Part shown: piece after piece, positions 1 through 7,873 of the stretch
Layout: every line of letters begins with the position of its first letter
Numbering within the stretch: the first letter of the stretch is position 1
Assembly: GCA_963816725.1 (NCBI GenBank)
Contig: CAWFMC010000010.1
Coordinates: 124,001 to 188,000 of the forward strand
Reading direction: 5' to 3'
DNA length: 64,000 nucleotides
Source of the DNA: CAVSUB01 sp963816725
GTDB taxonomy: Bacteria > Acidobacteriota > Vicinamibacteria > Vicinamibacterales > 2-12-FULL-66-21
Translations under genes and position numbers: made by a program
Notes under the pieces: generated by a model
Told to the model about the DNA's origin: nothing
The model's input: only the letters and a program-made list of their open reading frames with translations
Database searches by the model: none

Positions 1-322
1 TTACGCCCCGAACGAACGACGACCCGGTTCGATTCCAAGGCTGCTGGATCGAGGGCCGTCGTGGTCACGGGAGCGTCTGGCAGGAGGTAGATACGAGCGG
101 GGACGGCGACGGGATTGCGGCCTGGGGCGCAAGACGATGGTTTTCGCCTGGACCTCAGGCATGGCGCGTGGATCCGGGAGATTTGCTGCCGCTGATGCCC
201 CCCGGCGTGATCGTCTGAGGTCCCCATTGGCGCCTTCAGCTGAATGAGACCCACCGAGGGTGCGACGGTTCGCTCGCTCTACACGATCACCCGACGACCG
301 TCCTGACCATCCTGACCATCCG

Positions 323-646
323 GTGGATGTGACGGGCGCCTGGGCGGTCACGATCACGCCGTCGTCGGGCGGGACGGTGACCGGCTTGGCGATCTTGAGT
401 CAGGACGGTAGCAAAATCACGGGCATGATCGGGCCGGCTGAGACCGACATGATGCCGACTGAGGGAACCGTGGAGGGCAACAAGGTGACCCTGGTGACGC
501 GTCCTCGCACCGGACGCACGGCGGCGTTTGCGAAATCCGAGCTGACGGCCACGGTCGATAGAATGACGGGCACGATTGACACGGACAAGGGATCGATTGA
601 GTTCATCCGGAAGCAGCGGCCAAAGCCGAGTCAGCCACCAAAATAG
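323..646 (+). CDS. Small lipocalin-like beta domain, probably a remnant of a larger secreted protein
   Basis: The reading frame is open from 260, but the recognisable part begins near GTG 323. It reads as a short all-beta repeat domain with the pattern GAW-x-VTIT, LSQDGSKITG, EGTVEGNKVTL and TGTIDTDKGSIEF. Domains of this style are common at the C-terminus of secreted acidobacterial enzymes such as amidohydrolases. There is no signal peptide, and the frame upstream of 323 is low-complexity (a 9-bp CCTGACCAT repeat at 302-319). I therefore read it as the surviving 3' end of a longer gene, although a free-standing small protein cannot be excluded. No clear ribosome-binding site was seen. Confidence 0.45.
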   Translation: MDVTGAWAVTITPSSGGTVTGLAILSQDGSKITGMIGPAETDMMPTEGTVEGNKVTLVTRPRTGRTAAFAKSELTATVDRMTGTIDTDKGSIEFIRKQRPKPSQPPK

Positions 647-1064
647 TCAATCAGTCCGCCCATTTGGGGCGGGCCCTGAGCACGTGACGGGTAACCCGCG
701 ATTCATTTGCCACAGGGCGGCGCTTTCGATTCCGACCACCACGTCTGACCCAATAAGTTCACCGGGCAGAACGACGAATCCTCGGTTGGCGGGTACCGCG
801 CCGGCTCTGGCCGTGTCGGCGTTGTTCGTGGCCCGTCTCTGCCCGCAGGACCGTGAGGCGCAACACCAGCAGGGGACGGGGTGGGGCATAGTGCGGACCG
901 GAACCACGGACGATCGCCGGCAGAACGCCCCACGAGGGCCCTGCCACAAATGCGGCGCATCTCTAATGCGCTGGCCCGCAACAACAGGTACTGTGAGCCG
1001 TCAAGCACAAACCAGGCGCGCCCACGTTAAAACGTAGGCGCGACGGAATCGCGCAACAAGCACT
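647..1064. other. Gene-poor spacer
   Basis: No convincing gene. The ORFs on both strands are short and lack family motifs. One minus-strand frame around 650-800 (VVLPGELIGSDVVVGIES) has protein-like composition, but nothing that I can assign. Confidence 0.4.
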
Positions 1065-1105
1065 GACGTGCGTGACGTGGGTCATGATGCCACCTCACGC
1101 ACGTC
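1065..1105 (-). terminator. Terminator-like inverted repeat downstream of the HAF-repeat gene
   Basis: Perfect 11-bp arms GACGTGCGTGA (1065-1075) and TCACGCACGTC (1095-1105) flank a 19-bp loop and lie 9 bp beyond the stop of the minus-strand gene at 1114. There is no strong T tract, so it may act as an RNA-stability hairpin or weak terminator. Confidence 0.5.
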
Positions 1106-1113
1106 ACGTTCCC

Positions 1114-2121
1114 TCAGCTCACCGGCACCGCCACAAACCCGTGCACCACTCCACCCGCGAGGTACTGCCCCACGATCACGCCGCTTGGATTGATCCCGAA
1201 CGCGGTTGTTGCGGTAGAACCAGGGGGGTCGACCTTCACAGCCGCCGAGCCATCGGGCAGTTGCAGGAATCCATGTCGGCCGGTGCTGTCAATGTAGGTG
1301 CCGACAAACACCTGACTGGGATTGATGTCCCAAATGGCCGTCAAGGTGCTACTCCCCGGGATCGCGTCGTACGAGTGAAACACCCCGTCGTTCACCACGA
1401 AGCCGTGACGGCGAGTCGGCGTGTCATTCCACAGGCCCACGATCATGTGTCCGTCTGGCGTGCCGGCGTTGTTCATGGACATTGATACATCCAGCGAAGG
1501 ATCGGCCAGTTCGCCCCCGTCGGCCATCAACGTCACGCCACCAGCGCGGCTCCACACGGCGCCGTGCATCGACATGCCGAGATCGAAATCGTGCAAGCAG
1601 CCATAGATGTCGCCGTCCGGTGAAATGTGAGTCGGAATGGCTCCGGGATGGCCTGGAAACAACACGATCTCGAATCGGCCCCGACGATACAGAAAGCCCT
1701 TGATGCATGCTGGCGAGCCGGTGCCCGGGCAGTACGCCGGGGCCTGCGGTGGAGCGGACGTGTTGACCGAAGCGACGAAGCTCCCGACGATGTCCCCCGC
1801 CGGATTGATGCCGGTCGCATTCGTCGAAAGTGGTCCGCTCGCGCCTACCAGTTCGCCGGGCACGTCGATTGTCGTGAAGCGACCTCGACTGAGCAGGAAC
1901 CCATGCTGCACGCCGACGCCGTCAGTGAAAGCGCCAACAATCTCCCCAGCGGGATTGACGCCCTCGGCGATCGTCTGCCTCGCAACCCCATTCGGACAAC
2001 TTGTCGGCGCCGCCGAACTGCAGGGCACATCAATCGACGAATAGGTGAACTGCTGCGCGTAGCTCCCGCTCGCGTGCAGTACGACCCCAACGACGAGTGC
2101 AACGACGAATCGAGTTTTCAT
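1114..2121 (-). CDS. Secreted HAF-repeat (extracellular repeat) protein
   Basis: 335 aa. A classical signal peptide (residues 1-22, charged N-terminus, hydrophobic core, cleavage near SYAQQ) is followed by tandem repeats. In these, INPAGEIVG or INPSGVIVG steps alternate with GFL-x-x-x-GRF and IDVPG steps, which is the HAF-repeat signature of predicted extracellular beta-propeller-like proteins. At least six repeat units are visible. The start is supported by an AGAGGTG Shine-Dalgarno sequence just upstream of the ATG at 2121. No enzymatic motif is visible; a role at the cell surface or in secretion is inferred. The gene stands alone. Confidence 0.8.
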   Translation of the reverse strand: MKTRFVVALVVGVVLHASGSYAQQFTYSSIDVPCSSAAPTSCPNGVARQTIAEGVNPAGEIVGAFTDGVGVQHGFLLSRGRFTTIDVPGELVGASGPLSTNATGINPAGDIVGSFVASVNTSAPPQAPAYCPGTGSPACIKGFLYRRGRFEIVLFPGHPGAIPTHISPDGDIYGCLHDFDLGMSMHGAVWSRAGGVTLMADGGELADPSLDVSMSMNNAGTPDGHMIVGLWNDTPTRRHGFVVNDGVFHSYDAIPGSSTLTAIWDINPSQVFVGTYIDSTGRHGFLQLPDGSAAVKVDPPGSTATTAFGINPSGVIVGQYLAGGVVHGFVAVPVS

Positions 2122-2861
2122 TCGTCACCTCTTCTGTTGCCGCGTTGTTTTTTTACGCCGAGCTCGGCTGTAAGCCTAGCGCGACTGCGCGGCTACCGAA
2201 AAGGAGAATCTTCCGTCTTAATCAGGAACCCGCTCGAGCGCCGGCGACCAGGTCGACGCCCCCGAGCCGTAGGGCGGCTTCGCCCGGTCCAAGGTGCGGC
2301 GCAGCGTCATGTTGTCGCCGAACTCGGCTGGCCGATCAGCGCGTGACGGCAAAGTCCCGCGGCCCGCATTGGGCGCAACACAGCATCAACCGCAGTTGCC
2401 GTTTCGGGGCGAACACCAACATGTCGGGAATCTTGGCGCGGCCTCGCGGGCGCGCCGTAAGCCAAGCCTCCGGCAGATACGAGGTCGTGCCCAGGATCCA
2501 CGCGCGTCGCCGCTGCGCCTGGCCAGTCACAGCTTGCGTCTATGTGAGCTAGCCACGGGTTCTCCTACGGCCATCTATCGCGGATCACCCCATCCGCAAA
2601 TACTGAATTGTCGTCGCGCCACAATCTTCGGACAGAGTCAGCTGACATCGCCGCTCAGGCGGCTGAGGCTCGAAATGCCGACCATCGACAGTTGAAGCCG
2701 GCGATGCTGGTCGTGGAGGCCAGGGGCGCGGACTCTGTGTGGTCGACGAGTAGCAGGTGCTCTTACGTACGGCCGGACGCGGTTCACGATCCGCCGGCGA
2801 CATGGGACTGACGAATGTCCTGCCTCCGAATAGCGCCTTCGGCTACGACGGGACAGCGCGG
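2122..2861. other. Non-coding or degenerate stretch
   Basis: About 740 bp with only short overlapping frames in all directions and no family motif. The first 60 bp must contain the promoter of the HAF gene. The rest resembles decayed coding DNA. Confidence 0.4.
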
Positions 2862-3053
2862 TTACGCTCGAAGCCCGCGATACAGCAGCCAGACGGCCGA
2901 CGCGTCGATGAGCGCCACGACTCCGTCGATCCCTACGGCTTTGGGGCCTTCGGAGATGGGGCAAAACCCGAGGACGTTTCCGGCGAGGGGATTGGCGAAC
3001 GTCACGAGCAGGAGCACAATCAACCCAGCGAGGATCGTCGCGACTCGTGCCAT
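2862..3053 (-). CDS. Small two-helix membrane protein, unknown
   Basis: Starting at the inner ATG (3053), this encodes 63 aa with a hydrophobic helix at residues 3-21 (ATILAGLIVLLLVTFA) and a second one near the C-terminus (VVALIDASAVWLLY). An upstream ATG at 3086 would add 11 residues. No Shine-Dalgarno sequence is obvious. Composition is protein-like and the transmembrane pattern is coherent, but I know no family. It sits in a decayed region and could itself be a remnant. Confidence 0.35.
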   Translation of the reverse strand: MARVATILAGLIVLLLVTFANPLAGNVLGFCPISEGPKAVGIDGVVALIDASAVWLLYRGLRA

Positions 3054-3102
3054 GACCCGAGATACTACCGCCGGCGTTGGGCTCATTCAACGCCGACCAT
3101 AG

Positions 3103-3258
3103 CGGCTGGACCGCCGCGAGCATTGGCAGCGCGTCTACACGACCCACCCCGAGCAGCCCGTCAGCTGGTTCGAGCGGGTTCCGGCCTTCTCGCTGAACCT
3201 CATGGAGCACGCCGGGCTGACGCCCGACACCTGCGTGTTGGACGTCGGCGCTCGCCAC
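3103..3258 (+). pseudogene. N-terminal fragment of a class I SAM methyltransferase
   Basis: Read from 3103, the frame gives HWQRVYTTHPEQPVSWFE, then PAFSLNLMEHAGL and CVLDVG. This is the characteristic opening of a family of small SAM-dependent methyltransferases: an HW-x-x-VY-x-x-x-P-x-x-x-VSWF leader followed by the glycine-rich SAM motif (V-L-D-V-G). A stop codon at 3100-3102 removes any start, and the similarity ends right after motif I. The frame then continues to 3519 as unrelated Ala/Val-rich sequence. It is therefore a truncated relic. Confidence 0.65.
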
Positions 3259-3551
3259 CCCTGCGTCCCTCGCCATTTCGATTGCGCGGCTGTTACTCAG
3301 TGCCCGTCAGAGGCCATTCACGGGGCGTGTGCGGCCGCCGTGATCTCGTCGTGCGGGCTGCTGCTGGTCACGGGCGTGCGGCTCCTGCCGCAGGCCGCAA
3401 CATCGCCGCTCTACACGCCCGTGGTCGTGGCCGGCGCAGGCCTCGTGGCCACAACGACGATCAAGGCGGTATGCGTGACCGCGGTCGCCGCCGCCAGCCG
3501 CGTGCTGGCGGCTGGCTAACCTGCTTTTCCAATCATGAGTCAGTTCGACGG

Positions 3552-3755
3552 CTAAGATTTCGCTACCTCTGACGGCGGGTCGGCGGAGTCCTTCGACGTC
3601 TGGGCTGGACCAGGCAAGCGGCCAATCAGGCGATGCGTATCTGCGATGGTGGCACGAGCGGCATCAATCTGGCGCGTCACTGGGGCCCTGGCCGCGTGAA
3701 CCTGCTGTAGCAGACGTGTCGACGCCCGCACCGCGCGCTCGGCAGACTCGTCCAT
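3552..3755 (-). CDS. Small hypothetical protein
   Basis: 67 aa from an ATG at 3755, helical and Ala/Arg-rich (DESAERAVRAST, RQIDAARATIADTHRL). No family recognised, no signal peptide, and no clear ribosome-binding site. It could be genuine or a chance frame. Confidence 0.25.
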   Translation of the reverse strand: MDESAERAVRASTRLLQQVHAARAPVTRQIDAARATIADTHRLIGRLPGPAQTSKDSADPPSEVAKS

Positions 3756-3896
3756 GACGTTGAATCTCGCCCATCCAGTGCAGCATCTTAAGGCCTGAAG
3801 TTGAGTAGGGCCTACGGGAAGCGGAGCGCGGGAAAATCCTGAGAACCGAACCCGCTCATCCCGATTCCCATGTGTGCCGACGTTCGATAGGTTCCG

Positions 3897-4091
3897 GTGG
3901 TGGAGATCGTCTGCCCGGTCTGCGCCACGCTCGATCCGCCCTGTGTTGAGATTACGGAGCTGATCCTGGTGTGCCGCTGCGACGAGTGCGGCACGACTTT
4001 CACGATTCAGCTAAATGACCGCGGAGAGAGTCCCGTACGCAGGCACCTGCCGCGATCACGCGGTGGCTCCGACTCATCTCCGTCGAGCTGA
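3897..4091 (+). CDS. Small zinc-ribbon-like protein
   Basis: 64 aa. It has CPVC near the N-terminus and CRCDECG about 20 residues later, which could bind one zinc ion as a rubredoxin-like knuckle, followed by TTFTIQL. The C-terminal 20 residues are Arg/Ser-rich and may be tail or read-through. No neighbours suggest a role. The paired Cys motifs make it more credible than the other small frames nearby. Confidence 0.45.
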   Translation: MVEIVCPVCATLDPPCVEITELILVCRCDECGTTFTIQLNDRGESPVRRHLPRSRGGSDSSPSS

Positions 4092-4421
4092 CATCATCCG
4101 AGCAGGCAGACGATCTCCTTGACGCTCATACGTCTGCGCCACGCGAGCCTCCGTCGCAGGCGTGACGCGCAGGTCTGGTGGACGCGCTTGAAGTTAATAC
4201 ATGAAGTAAACGCGATGGCCGCGGGCGGTCGCCGCCACCGCGGCGTGCTGCCGGCTGCCTGGTGGCTTGGTGGCGGCCGCAGTTTCAACAGGATCCGACG
4301 ACCGGCGGAACCGGCGAACGTGGGCCGCACCGACGGCGCAATCCGAGACGGGCCCGCATGTGCGGATTCGTGTGTGCCTTGCGCTCGGCGAGTGTCGGTG
4401 TCCTGCGAACGCCGTTGAAGA
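4092..4421. other. Spacer without recognisable gene
   Basis: Short Arg-rich frames on both strands, with no motif or start context that supports a gene. Confidence 0.4.
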
Positions 4422-5180
4422 TCAGCCCGATGGCTCGTTCGACCTGGCGTAGTAGGCCTTGAATTGCTCTGCCGAAATGGGTCGGGAAAAGTGATACCCC
4501 TGCGCCATCGTCACGCCGGCGGATCGCAAGGCCGTGGCCTGCGCCTCGGTTTCAACTCCTTCGGCGATGATCGAGACCGGCGTTGATTGGAGCAACGCCG
4601 AGAGGCCGCTGAGCCAGGCCGGGCACGGGCAATCGGGCGTGATCTGAGCAGCGAGCGACGCGTCCGTCTTGATCAGGTCCACGGTGGCGCGTGACAGGAT
4701 CACGAGGTTGGTTGCACTGAGGGTGACGTCGTCGAGCGCAACGCGGACGCCGGACCGGGAGGCTGTTTCGAGCACGGCGAGGCCCATGTTGTCAGGGACG
4801 CCGCGCTCGGTGACCTCGAGGATGATCTGATTCCTGATTTCGGATACGCCCGGCTTCGTGGCTAAGTATTGCAGCCCGCCCCGGCCCAGGATTTCGGGGG
4901 GGACATTGACCCCGATGCTCGCGTGCTGGTGAACGCGCAGCCAGTCGCCCAACTCGCTCGCCACGGTTTCAAACACCCAGTACGTGAGCATTCCCGACAG
5001 GTAGGTGCCCTCGATGAGAGGAATGAACGTGTCGGGCTGGACGACTCCGGATGGCCGTCGCCATCGCGCCAACGCCTCCGCCCCCAGACACCGGCCGTCG
5101 ACAAGGGAGACAGTGGGCAGGTATTCCAGGAAGAATTGCCCATTTACCAGACCGTCCTGTACTGCCGCATCAGTAATCAT
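4422..5180 (-). CDS. Stand-alone EAL-domain protein (c-di-GMP phosphodiesterase-like)
   Basis: 252 aa, essentially one EAL domain and no sensor or GGDEF part. Visible landmarks are EAL at residues 35-37 (GAEALARW), the Asn in VNVPPE, the Glu in LEVTERG, DD in VALDDV, the Lys in DLIKTD, AEGVE and the terminal QGYHFSRP. The metal and catalytic positions are therefore largely kept. Loop 6, normally DDFGTGYSS, reads DDVTLSATN. This loop supports dimerisation and catalysis, so activity may be low or the protein may be a c-di-GMP binder. ATG at 5180. The gene is isolated. Confidence 0.8.
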   Translation of the reverse strand: MITDAAVQDGLVNGQFFLEYLPTVSLVDGRCLGAEALARWRRPSGVVQPDTFIPLIEGTYLSGMLTYWVFETVASELGDWLRVHQHASIGVNVPPEILGRGGLQYLATKPGVSEIRNQIILEVTERGVPDNMGLAVLETASRSGVRVALDDVTLSATNLVILSRATVDLIKTDASLAAQITPDCPCPAWLSGLSALLQSTPVSIIAEGVETEAQATALRSAGVTMAQGYHFSRPISAEQFKAYYARSNEPSG

Positions 5181-5854
5181 CGGCTTCGACGTCGAGACGC
5201 GCGAAGGAGATCAGCCGCCCGTTGCCGTTCCGGCTGTGCTGCGGCGACGGTCGTGCTCCAGGACGACCGTCACCGAAATCGTGACACCTGAAGCGACGGG
5301 CTCGGACGGTCACGTCCCACATTGATAGAACACTGTACGGCAGGTCGACGCCGCTGTACGCGTTATCAGCGGCCCGACCGACCGCGACCGCTTGGGTCCT
5401 CTATTGCACCTCCGCGATCGACGCACGGACGCCAGACGGGACGGAGCGCCGACATCGGCGCGGAGCTGTCTTCGCCATCGAGGTCGCGAGACCATCACGG
5501 CTGCGCGGATGCATGATCGAGGACAACAACAGGATCCTGCCAGGGGTCACAGTGACGCACCCGACCTGGCTGCCGCCTGGGCGAGGCGTTTCAGTTTGAC
5601 TGGAGCGAGGAAGGGTTAGTCATCGGCGGCGTCTGGCGGAAGGTGCAGCTCGCCCATATGAAGCTGTGCGCGTCGCCGGCCGTCGGGCTGGTGGCGTACC
5701 CCGGTCAAGGCCACGAGAATGCTGTTTGACGCCCAACACCCGAGCGCGAACCGCGTCGCGGTGGACAAGCTGACGCGGTTCCGGTCCGCATCCCGGATCC
5801 ATCCGAGCTGAAAGAGCAGGTGTCGCCAGCGGCGGTAACTGATTGAATTGAACG
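5181..5854. other. Gene-free region on the 3' side of tRNA-Thr
   Basis: About 670 bp with only short frames. The frame entering from the tRNA side is a translation artefact of the tRNA. No integrase, repeat copy of the tRNA end or other mobile signature was found by eye. Confidence 0.4.
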
Positions 5855-5930
5855 TGGAGCCGACGGTCAGACTTGAACTGACGACCTGCTGATTACGAAT
5901 CAGCTGCTCTACCAACTGAGCTACGTCGGC
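5855..5930 (-). tRNA. tRNA-Thr (anticodon CGT)
   Basis: 76 nt on the minus strand. The acceptor stem GCCGACG pairs with CGTCGGC. The D-arm contains AGCTCAGTTGGTAGAGC, the anticodon stem-loop is CTGATTCGTAATCAG with anticodon CGT (reads ACG, Thr), and the T-arm contains GTTCAAGTC. A discriminator T and an encoded CCA complete the 3' end (5855-5858). The gene is intact. Its 3' end faces the gene-poor region. Confidence 0.95.
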
Positions 5931-5940
5931 GGACGGGGAA

Positions 5941-5967
5941 GGTGCGCCCACCTGAGGTAGGCGCACC
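5941..5967. other. GC-rich hairpin between tRNA-Thr and the YjbQ-family gene
   Basis: Perfect 8-bp arms GGTGCGCC (5941-5948) and GGCGCACC (5960-5967) with an 11-nt loop. It lies 10 bp upstream of the minus-strand tRNA and 16 bp before the start of the plus-strand gene, in the shared divergent promoter region. It could be an operator or a leader hairpin. Confidence 0.4.
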
Positions 5968-5983
5968 GGCTATTCTAGCATCC

Positions 5984-6400
5984 GTGGTCCACACTCACAA
6001 CTTCCGCATCACCACCCGCGGGCAGGGCGACGCCCACGACATCACCCGGCGCGTCGCCGGGGGCGTCGAGGCCTCCGGCCTCGTCGCCGGTATCGTCACC
6101 ATCTTCGTCGTCGGCTCCACTGCCGCCGTGACGACGATCGAATTCGAGTCCGGCGCGATCCACGACTTCAACGCCCTCCTCGACGAGCTCGCGCCGCGCG
6201 ACGCCGACTACCGGCATCACCTCCGCTGGCACGACGACAACGGCTCGAGCCACGTCCGGGCTGCGCTCCTTGGCCCGTCCCTCACCGTCCCCTTCGTCTC
6301 GGGCGCCCTGGTCCTCGGCACCTGGCAGCAAATCATGCTCCTCGAGCTCGACACCCGCGGCCGCGAGCGCGAGATCGTCGTGCAAGCGATGGGGGAGTAG
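5984..6400 (+). CDS. YjbQ / UPF0047 family protein (secondary thiamine-phosphate synthase-like)
   Basis: 138 aa from GTG 5984 (an upstream GTG at 5942 would run through the hairpin and is less likely). The family signature is clear: ITRRVAGGVEASGLVAG, the acidic ESGAIHDF segment, HHLRWHDDNGSSHVRA with clustered His, LTVPF, and GTWQQIMLLELD with the closing RGREREIVVQ. Members form small trimers, and some complement thiamine-phosphate synthase mutants, but the true substrate is unsettled. Divergent from tRNA-Thr; the gene downstream is convergent. Confidence 0.85.
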   Translation: MVHTHNFRITTRGQGDAHDITRRVAGGVEASGLVAGIVTIFVVGSTAAVTTIEFESGAIHDFNALLDELAPRDADYRHHLRWHDDNGSSHVRAALLGPSLTVPFVSGALVLGTWQQIMLLELDTRGREREIVVQAMGE

Positions 6401-6410
6401 GCGCCGCACG

Positions 6411-6645
6411 CGAAGCGCAGGACGCGAAGCGCAGAACGCGAAGTGCAGAACGCTGAGCCGCGCGCCGAGAGCCCACTGGCGAGCCGGCCGTGGCGACGCT
6501 CCGGAGTCTAACGTTCTGAAGCCTGAAGCCTGAAGCCTGAAGCCTGAAGCCTGAAGCCTGAAGCCTGAAGCCTGAAGGCCCGAAGCCTCAAGCCTCGATC
6601 CCACCAGCTCCAAGCGCCGAACGCCGAACGCCCAGCGCCAACCGC
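6411..6645. repeat. Heptad repeat element 1
   Basis: Convergent spacer made almost entirely of 7-bp periodic sequence. It holds GAAGCGC/AGGACGC/AGAACGC alternation (6421-6462), eight perfect tandem CTGAAGC copies (6516-6571) plus a ninth imperfect one, and CGAACGC/CCAGCGC units (6617-6645). Confidence 0.85.
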
Positions 6646-6651
6646 CGGTCG

Positions 6652-7797
6652 TTACCTCCGCTTCGTGGCGCGGATCTGGATCGCAACCCCATCGTCCGGG
6701 CGGCCGTCGAACACCTGAATCACCACCCGACCGTCGGCCTGCGCACTGACCGTCGCCGGCACCGAGATCGTCGTCGCCTCGTAGCCCGCCGGCAGCAGGA
6801 TCGTGCTGCGCGGCGTCCGCAGCACCTGTTCCCAAGCCAGTTGACCGTCGAGGACGGTGTAGGCGGGCTCGGTCAAGGTGCCGGTGACCCGCAGTCGCGC
6901 GCTCTGCGATGGCTTCGTGATGGGCGTCGCCAACGTTGCGAACGTGGCGTCCCGCTCGGCTGTCGTCTTCAACCCGTCACCGCTATCCACGTCGGTCACG
7001 GTGGTGCCCGTGAGCGTGACGTGATCCAGGAACGCGACCCTGGACCGCGCACCCATCCCACTCTCCATGTACTCGTGCGTGACCGCAACCTTGTGGGTCT
7101 CGGGCGCATCCAGGTCGTACAGCGTCTTGCTGAAATCGAAGTTGCGGTCAGCAACCGCGAGCGTCGAGCGGACCGGCGCCCCGCGCTTGCGCGCCCGGAT
7201 CGTCACGTCGGCGGCGTATCCGTTCTCGTGCTCGAACGAGAGTTTCAGGCGGCCGTCTGGCAGCGCCAGCACCTGCGCGGCGACGTTCGACGAGACCAGG
7301 TTGTAGTCCTTGGGCAGAACGATCGCGTTGCGCGCGATCCCGAGCGAGCGCGCAAAGACGATGTCGTCGCCCTGCGCGTAGTAGCTCTTCTCGTCCGTGT
7401 AGGTCTTGAGGATCTTGACCCGCCCCTCGCTGCCGTCCTTGACCGGACGCGTCAGGTGCGCGCGGATGTAGTGCTCCTGCGGATCGAAGCGCCCGGGCGT
7501 GCCGTCGGCAGTCAACTCGGCGCCGGTCAGGTATTCGAACTTCAACGGCTCGCCGCTGGCGGGATCGAAGACCGAGATGTCCGAGCCCGCGCTGCCGGAT
7601 CGTGTCTGGTTCAGTACCACGGTCGCGCCCGGACGACGCTCGGTCAGGAAGTACACGATCGCGAACGCGTGCGTGGATGGCTCGAGCAGGTCGTATTCGG
7701 TGTGGTTGTCGTGCGAGTAGAAGGGCTGACCCTGCGCGGCAGCCCGGCCTGCAAGGGCCCCGCACAGCAGCAGGATGGACGTGAGACGGAGACACAT
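6652..7797 (-). CDS. Secreted protein of unknown function
   Basis: 381 aa from ATG 7797 (a GTG at 7809 adds four residues). The signal peptide MCLRLTSILLLCGALAGRAAAQ is clear. The mature part is beta-rich: it opens with SHDNHTEYDLLEPSTHAF, contains DYNLVSSNVAAQ near the middle and several V-x-V strand pairs. It ends in two sheets (PATVSAQADGRVVIQ). No catalytic motif was recognised. It is the last gene of the minus-strand run that includes the GHMP kinase, so a periplasmic role in glycan handling is possible but unproven. Confidence 0.75.
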   Translation of the reverse strand: MCLRLTSILLLCGALAGRAAAQGQPFYSHDNHTEYDLLEPSTHAFAIVYFLTERRPGATVVLNQTRSGSAGSDISVFDPASGEPLKFEYLTGAELTADGTPGRFDPQEHYIRAHLTRPVKDGSEGRVKILKTYTDEKSYYAQGDDIVFARSLGIARNAIVLPKDYNLVSSNVAAQVLALPDGRLKLSFEHENGYAADVTIRARKRGAPVRSTLAVADRNFDFSKTLYDLDAPETHKVAVTHEYMESGMGARSRVAFLDHVTLTGTTVTDVDSGDGLKTTAERDATFATLATPITKPSQSARLRVTGTLTEPAYTVLDGQLAWEQVLRTPRSTILLPAGYEATTISVPATVSAQADGRVVIQVFDGRPDDGVAIQIRATKRR

Positions 7798-7873
7798 CAA
7801 GCGCACCACGCCTCCAGCACGAGTGACGACACAACTGCCACGCGCGCCGCGTCAGGACGACCGCCGCGCTGCG

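Noticed and set aside
1..357. Minus-strand ORF at the left edge
   Set aside because: Arg/Ser-rich, no motif, overlaps the better-supported plus-strand beta domain region only partly; not credible as a gene.
647..949. Minus-strand ORF of 100 aa with a protein-like C-terminal half
   Set aside because: No homology that I can name and the N-terminal half is noise; left as part of the spacer.
5855..5870. Duplicated tRNA 3' end as an attachment site
   Set aside because: I looked by eye in 1-5854 for a second copy of the tRNA 3' sequence and found only a 9-bp chance match near 5308.
5616..5966. Minus-strand ORF of 116 aa containing VAQLVEQLIRNQQVVSSSL
   Set aside because: This peptide is the well-known false translation of a tRNA gene; it lies exactly on tRNA-Thr.
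6516..6578. CRISPR array
   Set aside because: Units are 7 bp, directly adjacent and without spacers; no cas genes are in the window.
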